From Dictyocoela muelleri (Eukaryota > Microsporidia), in the NCBI GenBank assembly GCA_016256075.1, contig SDVU01000412.1, positions 1 through 13,646 on the forward strand: 13,646 bases of DNA. The letters run 5' to 3'. Below are positions 1-12,300 of this stretch, in pieces; position 1 is the first letter of the stretch, and every line of letters starts with the position of its first letter. The position numbers were made by a program, and so were the translations under genes. The notes beneath the pieces were generated by a model. The model did not search any database. It was given only the letters and a program-made list of their open reading frames with translations, and had not been told where the DNA came from.

Positions 1-1
1 T

Positions 2-124
2 GCATCGCCGCACCCATCCCCAGACCTAGAAGAGTCTCTTCTGCTTATTTATAAAAGATTAGACCAAGTCTTAATCAGCTATACCACACTGGAACAACTG
101 TATATTAATACTATAATTATATAG
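2..124 (+). CDS. Possible 3' end of an unidentified gene (partial)
   Basis: One plus-strand frame is open from the window edge to a TAG at 122-124, giving 40 residues. It begins ASPHPSPDLEESLLLIYKR and ends with LYINTIII. Base composition in the first 100 nt is far less AT-rich than the rest of the window, and the peptide has a plausible amphipathic helix. I do not recognise the family. If real, it converges tail-to-tail on the dynein gene across a 247-nt gap. A chance frame of this length is quite possible. Confidence 0.35.
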   Translation, partial: ASPHPSPDLEESLLLIYKRLDQVLISYTTLEQLYINTIII

Positions 125-157
125 TTATGACCGTTTAATGTCATTCCCTAACTATTT

Positions 158-163
158 ATTAAA
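158..163 (+). terminator. Candidate variant poly(A) signal of the left partial gene
   Basis: ATTAAA lies 34 nt after the TAG at 122-124. It depends on the partial gene being real. Confidence 0.2.
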
Positions 164-301
164 GTTACTTTAAAAATAATTGGACGAACTATATTCAATG
201 GTAAATTAAGAGTGTTATCACTAAGATATGTGTTGAATATTAAAAAGATAAAAAAATATATTTCAATCACTTTTTTATCAATTACCTTTATCAACATTAG
301 C

Positions 302-307
302 TTTATT
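302..307 (-). terminator. Candidate poly(A) signal of the dynein gene
   Basis: AATAAA on the minus strand lies 65 nt beyond the TGA. The position is sensible, but this hexamer is common by chance in such AT-rich DNA. Confidence 0.35.
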
Positions 308-371
308 TTCAATGCATCTTACTTATCAACGTTAACTTTAAACAATTACCTTTATCAATTTTACTTTTAAA

Positions 372-3300
372 TCAATTATTACCCGTAAAATTACAAAAAA
401 TAATATAACTATGATTCATCAAAGAATGATAATTATTATTCCACTCAATTGTATAAAAAAATCTATTTTTATTCCGTTTAGTTATATTTGGTAATAGATG
501 GATATTTCTTATCAAGTATGTCTTTAAAAGGTTATCGTTTTCTAACTTGATATTATTAATATTAATCTCCTCATCATTAATCTCATTATCACTTTCAGTA
601 TCATATTTATTATCACTACTACTTTGATCTCTATTTTGATCTTTATTTTCATTATCATCTCTATTATAACTTTCCTTTCTAATACTTCCATTTCCTCCTA
701 TCAACTTAATAATTTTCGAATTGTCACTACCACAAGAATAAATTCCATCAAAATTGACTTTTAATTTATGAGAAATATCTTCATCAAAAATACAAAAAGT
801 ATAATCAATAGGATAAGAAAGATCAAAATCTGATGAATTATTATCAATGAAAGAGAATTTATAGAAGTTTCTCAGAAGTGATATTAAATTCCTCTTTTTC
901 TCATCATAATGAATATAATTATCAGTATTGATAATATCACTGTTATTATTATCATTGTTATTAACTTTTTCATCACTGTTATTATTATCATTGTTATTAA
1001 CTTTTTCATCACTGTTATCATTGTTATTAACTTTTTCATCACTGTTATCATTGTTATTAAATTTTTCATCACTGTTATTATTATTATTATTAAATTTTTT
1101 ATCACTGTTATTATTATTTTTATTATTAAATTTTCTACCACTGTTATTATTATTGTTGTTATAGTTTAATTCATTACTGTTATTATTATTGTTGCAATTA
1201 TTTTTTTCAACATTGTTATTATTATTATCCCTTTCATCACTTTTAACAAATCTTCGATAAAAAAATTTAAAAACTTTCTTACTTAAATCAAAACCAATTT
1301 CCTTTTTATGCTTATCACTAATTTTTATAAACTCATCAACGATTAATTTATGCAATTTAATCACTTTTTCTTTAATTTTAATTTTTTCGGAATTTTCTTG
1401 CAGCTCTTTTCTTTTGGTTTGAAGAGAATTTTTTATTTTCAAAATTTTTATTTTTAATTTACAAATTGATTCTTTAAATTCATCATTATTAAGATTATCA
1501 TCATCAATATTAAGATTATCATCATCATTATTAACAAAGTATTTATCATTATTAACAAAGTATTTATCATTATTAAGATTATTTTCATCATTATTAAGAT
1601 TATCATCATCATTATTAAGATTATCTTCAGATTTATAATCACTATTAATAACTTCTGCTAGTTCTTCTCTTAATTTTAAAATATTTATTTCTAATTCATC
1701 TTTTTTCTTTTTGAGGTCTCCTAAGATTTCTTTATCAACAGTTGAATATAAATTTTGATAATGATTGAATGTAAACATTATCATTCTATAAGGATTTGAG
1801 AGTTTATGATAATAGGAATGATTATTATAATTATTATAGTCTTGATTAATATAGTCTTGATTAATATACTCATGATTAATATAGTCTTGATTAATATAGT
1901 CTTGATTAATATATTCTTGATTAATATATTCTTGATTATCATAGTCTTGATTAATATAGTCTTCTATTATGTTTTTATATTCATCACTACCTCTGACCTC
2001 TCGATAAAAAATAATTGAACTCTGTGAATTTAAATTTCTCTGTGAATTTAAATTTCTCTTTATAATTTCATAAACCTCAATATCAAAATAACTACAATCA
2101 GTTACAAAAAGATTTATTTTATTCTGAAGAGACAAGTTTAAAAGAAATTTAAAATTTTTATCATTTGCTGAAATTAGAGTGTATGTTTTATTTTTGAATA
2201 TGAAGTTAACATTATCAATATTATTATTAATATTTTTGTTAATATTATTATTAATATTATTAATATTGTTATTATCATTATCATTAATATTATTGTTATT
2301 GTTATCATTGTTATTGTTATCATTGTTATTAACCTTTTTAATATTATCATTATTTATTCCATATTCGTCAAAAAAACTTCCATCGTAATCTAAAATAAAA
2401 TTAACATTATCATCGAAAAATTCATTTTTAAAAACATCATGATAAATTGAATTATTAACTTCTTTATCTTTATAATTTTTATCTTTATCTTTATAATTTT
2501 TATCTTTATCTTTATAATTTTTATCTTTATCTTTATAATTTTTATATATCAATTCTTCTTGTAAATTTTTAATAACAACAATCAAATCGTTAATCATTCT
2601 ATCATTAACCTCAATCGTATTTCTAAGATTTTTAATATTAAGGATTGTATTTTGATATTTATTCTTTTTATTTTCAAGTTCAACTTTCAATTCTTCTGAT
2701 TTTAAATTAATTTTTTTAATTTTGTTTTGCAAATTCTTCATTTCTGATTTTATTTTTTGTAACGATTCTTTTAATGGATTAATTTTTTTATAACTTTTTT
2801 TCAAATTAAAGGCTGAGAACAACCAAAGATAAAGGTTACCACACGCTTTACTTGCGTTAAATGATGATTTTTCTGAATGTTTGGTGAGAATAAAATTTAT
2901 TTTGTTATCATCAATAGAGTTATCAATAGAGTTATCATCAATAAAATTACTATTATCTTCTTTTTCTATATAATCATCATTTTGATCACAATAAAATTTA
3001 TCACTTTCAAAATCTAAATTATAGTCAAAATCTATCTCTCCCTTAAAATCATCAGGACAATAATTCATAACCCTTGAAATGAAATCATCTCTTTTTAAAA
3101 ATTTCTGTAAAATATTCCAATCTACTGAGTTCTCATCATTATCAATTTTATAAAAATCAATTTTATCATTATTAATTTTATTTTTATCAATTTTATTTTT
3201 ATCATTAGTAATTTTATTTTTATCATTAGTAATTCTATTTTTACCATTATTCATTTTATTTTTAGCAATTTTATTTTTATCAACTTTATATTTACCGTTT

Positions 3301-6300
3301 TTATAATTATCCCCAACCATCAAATAAACACCTTCAACAATATCTTTAATAACACAACTCGGCTTAACCATACTCTTAATCTCACTAAGATCTTGTTTAT
3401 TAATTTTTTTGACAGCTTCTTTAGATTTATTAATAAAAAAATTAATCTTTTCAATTTCCTTTTTAAAATTCAATTCTTTATTTTTATTCATTTCTAAAAT
3501 TTTATTCAAAAGTTTTGAATTTTCTTTTAATTCTTCTTCATTTTTATTTATTTTTTCTTTTTCTTCAATTATTAATTTTAAATTTTCATTTTCTTTTTTC
3601 TCAATAACAACCATTTCATTCATTATCAGTTCAGTCTCGGTTTTAAGAATTGATATTTTGTTTTTAAACTTTTCTATTCTCGAAAATATTCTTTTCTTTT
3701 TCATTTCTGATGATCTTATTGATAAATAATAATTTTTAAATGTTTCTAACCATGATTTTGCTTTATAAAGATTTGTAATCTCGGGCATCTTATCAGTTAA
3801 AGTATTTGATGTTGATGAGTTGTTTATAACTTTATCATTATTAAAAAGAATTTCATTTTTAATATTAATATCATTATGATATTTAATATTGATATAATAA
3901 TCATCAGTTTTATTATCATTTTTATTAACAGTTTCAATATTATCAGTTTTATGATTAACAGTTTTCTGATTATCAGTTTTATTATTAGTTTTAATATTAT
4001 CAGTTTTATTATTAGTTTTAATATTATCAGTTTTAATATTATCAGTTTTAATATTATCAGTTTTATTATTAGTTTTAATATTATCAGTTTTATGACTATC
4101 AGTTTTATTAATAGTTTTATTATTAATAGTTTTATTATTATTACTTTTAATAATTCTCAATATAAAATAATTAATAAACCTATAAATATCTCTTTTATCA
4201 ATAGAATGATGAATTGAAAATATTCCATCAATTTCAAAATCATAATCAGAAATAAAAATTATCAATTGATCATCTTTAAGTTGATCTTTAAATTCATTTT
4301 TGAGTTGATCTTTATCTTTAATGTCAATTATTTTAACATCTTTTTGAATTATTTTTTTAATAATTTCAGCTAATTTGTGTTTACCTGCCATGAAGTCACC
4401 TTTGATTAATATTTTATTTTTATAATTTAAAATTGAAATTATCTTTAGAATATTTAAAATCAAAGATTTTGTTATTAATAAAGTGTTATTGAAATTATTA
4501 TTATAAGTATCATTATAAGTTTCATTATAAGTTTCTTTATATTCATTATTATTATAATATTCATTATTATAAGTATTATTAAAATCATTATTGTTATTCA
4601 ATTTAATACTATCACCATAATAAACTTTAAAATTCATTCTTAAAATCTTAATAAGCTTTTTATAAATCAATATCAATTCATCATCTTCATTTTCAATAAA
4701 AAGATTAACGATGTTTTCTTTTGTTAAAGAATTGATTAATGCGAGGTTGTTATTTAAATTGATATTAACAAAATGTTTGACATTATTATTAACTTCATCT
4801 TTGAAATTGTTATTAATTTTATTATCGTTTTCAAAAATTCCCAATAAATTCATAATCTCTTTAAATTTATTTTTATTTTCTTTATAAAAATTAATTACAA
4901 ATTCTTTATTTTTGATATTTTTTCTTTTTAAAGTCTCTTTTAATATCAATTCCTGATTTATTTTAATTTCAATTGATACAATTTTATTTAAAAGTCGCTT
5001 ATTTTTGATTGTTTTAGAAGAAATAATAATTATTGTTGTGAAGAATGGAAATTTGTCATCGTTATTATTAAAATTGTTATCATAATTCTTAATAGTTTTG
5101 TTTTTAGCAATATAATTATCATAATTATCATCTTTATCATAATTGTCAATAATATTATTATGATTGTCAATATTATTATCATCTTTTTTAATATTATTAT
5201 ATTCATTAGTATTATCATTTTCATCATCATCATCATTTTCATCATCATTATCATTATTATAAACACCACTGTCATTATTATTATACTCACGAATCTTTTC
5301 TAAAACGATCTCATCAATAAACTCCTCTTCAAAAATATTAATCTTCTTTGAAAAGTCAAATTTATTATGAATGAAAGAATATTCATTTTGGATAATTTTT
5401 AGAAGTGTTGATTTTCCTTGATATTTTTCTCCTTTGATGAAAATTACTCTTTTTGTTTTTAACAATTTTTTAATTCTTCTTATGTTGTTCAATAGAGTGT
5501 TTGTTATTATTAAGTTTTTAAAATTATCATTATCAATCTTAATATTATCAATCTTAATATTATCAATCTTAATATTGTCGCTATCGTTATAAATCTCATT
5601 ATCATTATCAATCTCATTAACATTATCATGATTATTATCATTATCAATCTTAACATTATCAATCTTAACATTATCAATCTCAATCTCATTATCATGATTA
5701 TTATCATTAATATCAATTTTCTTGTCAATATTATTGTCACCAATTCGCATAATTTTAACTCTTGTTAATGTTGCCGGGGTCAAATCGTTAATATCGTCAC
5801 TTTCAAAAATAAATTTATGATTCTTCACTTTAATTATTTCACCTGAAATTAGACTGAGTGTATTGTTGTTATCAAATAGGTTGTTGAAATTTTCTATCCA
5901 ATTTGAATTTAAATAACCGTCAAAGATGAATATGCATGGGTCACCCCGTAAATGTTTTATAAATTCAGAATCTTCCCATTTTTCTTTAAAGTGGCCGAAA
6001 AGATTTTCAGTTGTTTGAGGATAAATTATCATGAATTTTTTGTAAATTGTATTTTTGTTGTTATTAATTAATTGATTGTTATCATTATTAATTAATTGAT
6101 TGTTATCATTATTAATTAATTGATTGTTATCTAATTGGTTGTTAATTATTTGATTATTAATAAATTTATCATTAATTTGTTGATTATTATCTAATTGATT
6201 GTTAATTACATTTTTATCCTGACTAAAAATCATTTTAACGACTTTCTTAATAAGTCTTGATTTTCCTGAATTTGATGGGCCTAAAACAATTACTGCTTTA

Positions 6301-9300
6301 TTTTTTAATATTAAATTATAAAGTTGTTCTTCTTCAGATATATCAAAATTTATATTCAAAACTTCTTTTAAAACTTTTTTATCACTGGGAGTGAATAGAG
6401 GATAGAAATAATTGTAAATCATTTTTTTAGTTTCTGATATTGATAATTTAAAGTCTACTTTGTTGATATTTTCATTTCTATTTTCATTTTTAAATTTTTC
6501 TATAATGTAATTTTTCTCTTTTATTAAAGACAAAATCGTTCTTAATCCAAAATCGTAAGTAACATTTTTATTACCATTAAAAGTTGAACAATCATTGTTA
6601 ATATTATTATCATAAAAATTTTTATTTTTATTATAATGATTATTATAACAATCAATATTATTAATATTATAAAGATTTTTATTTTTATTATAATGATTAT
6701 TATTATCGTAATGATTTTTATCGTTATTATTATATTCATTAATATTATTAATATCATAAATATTTTTATTATAAAGATTTTTATCGTTATTATAATCGTT
6801 TTTATTTTTATTTATCTTTTCAACTTCATTTTTAATATTCTTTATGAATAAATAAGCATCATCGAAATCATAATATTTAACAATAAGGTCAATATCAGGA
6901 TTATCAACTTGTATTGTATCAAATATTGAAAGTAAAGATTTTGGTAATTCATATCGTCCTTTATACCCAACATTCATTGTTAAAAATATTTTTATTCCCG
7001 ATTTTATTACCATATCAACTCCACTGCTCATCACTTTTATGTCGAGTCTGTTAAATTCATCAAGGCATAAAAATGAATTATTTATTTGAGTTGCTAAAAT
7101 CAAATTCTTAAGTGTTTTCAAATTACATTTTTTATTACAACAAAATATTGTTAAGTATCTGCCTAGGAGTCTACAAAAGTATTTTACTGTTTCTGTTTTT
7201 CCTGTTCCACTGAGACCATAAAGGATTATTCCATGTTTTGTTTTAAATGCTTCGTTTATTTTTGAAAATATTTTATAAGTCATTTCTGTAAAGATTATAT
7301 CTGTTTTAGGGAAATATTCATATTTGTATGGTAAGTATAAGTTATTAGGCTTAATAGTTGATGATAATGATTTATAATCGTTATCATTGTTATCATTATC
7401 ATTGTTATCATCTTTAGTATTATAATCTTTAATATTATCATTATTATATTTATCATCTTTATTGTTATCATTATTATACTTATCATCCTTATTGTTATCA
7501 TCTTTAGTATTGTTATCATTATTATATTTATCATCTTTAATATTATCATTATTATATTTATAATTTTTAATCATCAATTGATCTTTCAAAATAACAGGTT
7601 GTGGATAAACGTTAGAATTATATTTATCAAGAATTAAATATTTTATTTTTATTCTTGAATATATTTCTTTGAAAATATTTTTAAAATTATTTTTATTGTT
7701 TTTGTTGAAATATTCAATATCAAGAATTAATTCCTGAATTTGTTGCGGTATATAATTTTGATTAATATAATTAATAATAATATTATTATTATTAATATTA
7801 TTATTATCATTAATATTATAATAATTTCTTTCATTATTACTTTTTTCATTATTACCTTTTTCATTGTAATCTTTTTCATTGTTATCTCTTTCATTGTTAA
7901 TATAATTCTTAATATTGCTTTTCATAAAATCAACCATAGCGACTTCAAAATCCTTAAAAAAATCAATTGATCGCATTTCAATTTTATTATTAAATAAATA
8001 ATATTCATCACCAGAATAAAAACCTAAAACTGAACGATTCTTAATTATCAATGAATCAACATTGAAAATTTTTTGAGTTATTAATTCAAAGTAGTTATAA
8101 TCATTGTTAAAGTTATTATCATTGTTAAAATTATTATCATTATTTTTAAAGTTATTATCATTGTTAAAATTATTGAAGTTTTTATTTTTTAATTTATTTG
8201 AATAATCAACGATATTTAAAATATCTAAATCACTCAGAAAATAAAATCTTTTGTTAATTTTTCTTATTTCATAAATTATTGATTTCAATTCTTTTTGTTT
8301 GATTTTGATTTTATCTTTTAAAAATGATAATTGCTTTTTGATTAGAGAGAAAGATATATTATCATTAATTTTTTCATTATCATCATAAATATCATTATCT
8401 TTATCATTAAATTTATCATTACGATTATGATTGATTTTATTTTTATCTTTACAACTCATTCTAATTAAAATTAAATTAAATTCATCTTTAATCTCGTTAA
8501 TATCGACAACTTTGATTCTATTTAAATCATAAATATCGTTATAAATGCTTTTAAATAATAAAATTATTTCTTTGAATTTGGCTATTTTCTGGAAATATTT
8601 GTTTAATTCATTGTTGTCGAGGTTGAATTGCATGAAAGTCAATAATTGAAGTTTAAAGAATTCAATTTTCGATAAATAATATTCAAAATTTATTCTTAAT
8701 AGGCGTTGTGTATTTTTGATGAAATTATTATTATTAGTATAGTTATCAATATTATCTTTATTAGTATAGTTATCAATATTATCTTTATTAGTATAGTTAT
8801 CAATATTATCATCATCTTTATAGTTATTATTATACTTATCAAACTCGTTACTTTCAATATTTAAAAATCCATTGATTTCTTTTTTTAACTCTTCAATTTT
8901 AAAAATCTTTTTAGAAAGTTCAATTTTCGAATTTAAATCTTTAATTTTGATTATAGTCTTAAATTTTTTGTTAATATTTATTATTGATTTTAAGATAAAA
9001 GGTTCTTGTAATTCTTTTATTATCGTGATAAATTCTAAATAGCTTGTTAATTTCGAATATATTTTTTTAAGGTGGTCATAAATTATTTTTAGAAGTTTTT
9101 GCAAATTTATATTATTATCATTGTAAATATTATCTTTATTAATATCGTATTTATTGATATTATCTTTATTAATATTATCTTTATTAATATTATCTTTATT
9201 AATATTATATTTATTATTATTATATTTATTATTATTGTCATTATTAATATTGTCATTGAAAATATTATTATCTTTATATTTATCATATTTATTAATATCT

Positions 9301-12300
9301 TTATATTCATCATATTCATCATATTTAAAATCTTCACAACGATCATCAATTTTTGCTAATTTATTTAAAATCTTGTTGTTCAGAATTTTAATTTTATTTT
9401 CGAATGATTGAATTTTAATTTTTATAATTCTTTTATTTTCAATTTTTTGAATCATTTTGTTTAATTTTTTAAAATCGATTTTCAGAAGAATCTTGAATAA
9501 TTTTAAATCTATGTTTTCTGAATAAAATTTCAAAATCATTTTTATATTTTTCAAGTATTTATTAATTAATGCGGGATTTTTATATTTATCCAATGATTTA
9601 CATATAGTTAATGATTTATCGTTGATTTCTTTATACAAGGATTTATCTTTGATTTCTTTATAGGAGGATTTATCTTTGATTATCATTTCGACTTTATCTT
9701 TTAAATCATCATTCAAAATCTTAATAATTTTTGTTTTTTTATTTTCAAAAAATTTAAAAATTATATTTATGCATTTTTTTATTTTTTTATAATCAATTGC
9801 ATAAATTTCAGATTCAATATCAATTTTCAAACTTTTAATCCAATCGTTGATTTTTAGTGAAAGAATTAATATTTTAATATCATTATAATTAATAATATAA
9901 CTTTTATTATCATCGTTAATATTATCTTTATTATCATTAATAATATCTTTATCATTGATATATTCTTTATCTTTAATAATATCTTTATCATTAATAAATC
10001 TCAAAAAATTTGTTTCTAATTTTAAAATTCTTCTCTCCCTCTTAATCAATTTATTTTTTATTTTTCTTTTAATCATTAATTCTGCATCTTTAAATTCACC
10101 TAAGGTAAAATTACATTTATAAATAAAATTAATATTTTTATTTCTATTTTCAATAATATTTTTGATTATGTTAGTCATTCTTAAAGTAATTAGAAGATTG
10201 TTAATCTTGGTATTATTAAAATCAGAACGTTTAAATTTAGTATTATTAATCTTCTTATTATTAAAATTAGTGTTAATATTAGTATTATTAATCTTCTTAT
10301 TATTAAAATTAGTGTTAATCTTAGTATTATTAATCTTATTAATATTAAGGATCTCTTTTAATTCATTAAAGATTATTATGTGTTTATTAATTATATTGTG
10401 TACATATTTTATAATTTCAGATTGGTAATCATTATCTTTAATTTTATAATCATTATTATTCTTTTCATCAACTAAATTTAATGATTCAATTTTCTTAAAA
10501 ACAATTTCAGGGATGACATTAAAAATATTTTTAAAAACATTTTCAACTTCATCTTTTGCTTTTATTTTGAATTGAGGAATTTTATTCTTTTCAAAAAGGA
10601 TTAGTTCAATATTAAATTCAATTTTTGGTTGCTTATGATAATTATTGTTTATGCATTTCAAATATTCTTTTATGATAAATAATTGATTTTCCCTTTCAAC
10701 TAATTCAATTAAACGATGATTAAATTCTAAATTATATTTATAATCAATATTGAAATTATTAACTTCGTCGTCAGTTTTATAATTTTCATCAGTTTTATAA
10801 TTTTGATACTCATTTTGAATAAAATTCTTAAAACTTTCTAATTTATACCTAAAATTGTTATTAACAAAATGATTGTAAACGTGATTCTTAATGTAATTTG
10901 TAAGAGAGGCGTAATCGTAATAGATTTTTTTACATTCGAGAAATGTTTTATAGATCGGATCGATGTTTATATTTTTAAATTTTATAAAAATAATATTCTT
11001 CAAAAGGTTGAAGAATATTTTTTGATATTCATCATTATTAATACTGTTAATATTGTTATCATTATTAATACTGTTAATATTGTTATCATTATTAATACTG
11101 TTAATATTGTTATCATTATTAATATTAAATTTGTCATTATTAATATTAAATTTGTCATTATTAATATTATCATTAATTTCATCTTCATTATATTCTTCAT
11201 CACTAAAATTTTCTTTGATTAAAAACAAATCTTGAAATATTTCAAGATTGATTTTATTTTTGGCTAAAAATTCTAGAAATATAAATATTTCTTCAATTTT
11301 AAGAATCATGATTTTAAACTTTTTTGGTATTTTTTTTCTTTTATAAATTGATATTTTGTTATTTTTAATAGTTACTGGAATTTTTTCATTTATTTTCTCA
11401 ATTATTTTTTTATTTTTTATTTCTTTTTTCATTTTATTTTTTTCTTTAAATTGATTTTCTAATTTTGAGATTATTGAATTTTTCAAATATTTTTTGTTGA
11501 ATTTGAATATTTCTTTTTTAATTAATTTATTTTTATAATTATGACAATAATTTTGACTATAATTTTGATTTTCATTTTTATAATTTTGATTTTGATTATA
11601 ATTTTGATTTTGATTATAATTTTGATTTTCATTTTTATGATTATAATTTTGATTTTCATTTTTATGACTATAATTTTTATCAACTGCAGTTAATAAATTT
11701 AGAATTTCTTTTGAAATAATTTCGTGATATTCTTTGTTTCCGAAAATTAGGAAAAGAACTGCATATTTAATATTTTCTCGGAGATTTAAAAATAAAAATG
11801 TATATTTTATAGGAAATGCTTTTTTAAAAGTTTCTATGTTTATATTCAATTTTATTATCAAAGAATGTAAATATTCTTTCATTTCAAGGAATTTATCACT
11901 ATCAATTCTGTTTATTCGTATTATTTCACAATTAATATTCTTAATATCATTCTTTTTATCATTCTTAATATCATAATTAATATTACTATTATCATTCTTA
12001 ATATACTTTTTAATATTGTTATTAATATCATCTTCATTATTACTTTTTTGATTGTTTTCACTGTTTTGATTATTCTTGCTGATATTTTTTAAAATATTTA
12101 AAATAATAAATTCATGATGTCCTTCATTAATAATTGATCTTAACAACTTTTTAAAAACATTTAAAGAAATGTTATTTTTATGAATCATAAATTTAGAAAT
12201 ATCGATTTTGAAGGATCTTTTGATTTCTCTCAGAATTTTTAAATCAAGATTTATCTTTAATGATGAAAGGGTTTCCAAATTTTTTTCTAAATGTGGAATT

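Larger units (their letters stand above)
125..371. other. Intergenic region downstream of dynein
   Basis: This is AT-rich DNA without a gene. A 16-bp sequence, caattacctttatcaa, occurs exactly at 279-294 and 343-358. Related TTATCAA-x-x-TTA-x-CTTT motifs start at about 287, 322 and 351, which suggests a decayed tandem array just past the stop codon. No continuation of AAA6 or of a dynein C-terminal domain was recognised here. Confidence 0.6.
1740..2460 (-). other. AAA5, reduced
   Basis: There is no recognisable P-loop. NKINLFVTDCSYFDIEVYEII (Asp3772 and after) matches the AAA5 strand that reads NPLLVQDVESYDPVLNPVL in animal dynein, and RMIMFTFNHYQ is a plausible sensor I strand. Two repeat arrays interrupt the domain (about 2212-2335 and 1837-1964). 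AAA5 does not bind nucleotide in most dyneins, so losing its motifs costs little; the small subdomain looks unusually short. Confidence 0.7.

Noticed and set aside
28-42. 15-bp near-perfect palindrome agaagag-t-ctcttct
   Set aside because: It has a one-base centre, so it cannot form a usual hairpin. A short dyad like this, near a possible coding end, is not enough to call a site.
372-560. A frameshift or premature stop as the cause of the missing C-terminus
   Set aside because: No dynein-like sequence was recognised in any minus-strand frame of 1-371. The final strands look like proper AAA6 up to the stop, so a simple recent disruption is not visible.
909-2388. Plus-strand open frames rich in Leu, Ile, Ser and Val across repeat arrays
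   Set aside because: They are antisense readings of Asn/Asp/Lys repeats in the dynein gene. Their low complexity comes from the arrays, and none has an independent family signal.
3901-4140. Regular repeats that could suggest a CRISPR array
   Set aside because: The units adjoin each other without unique spacers, are in frame with the protein, and lie in a eukaryotic gene.
5030-5743. Minus-strand Met/Ile-rich frames overlapping the AAA2-AAA3 region
   Set aside because: These are alternative-frame readings of the same repeats on the coding strand, with only Met, Ile, Leu and Thr patterns and no recognisable domain.
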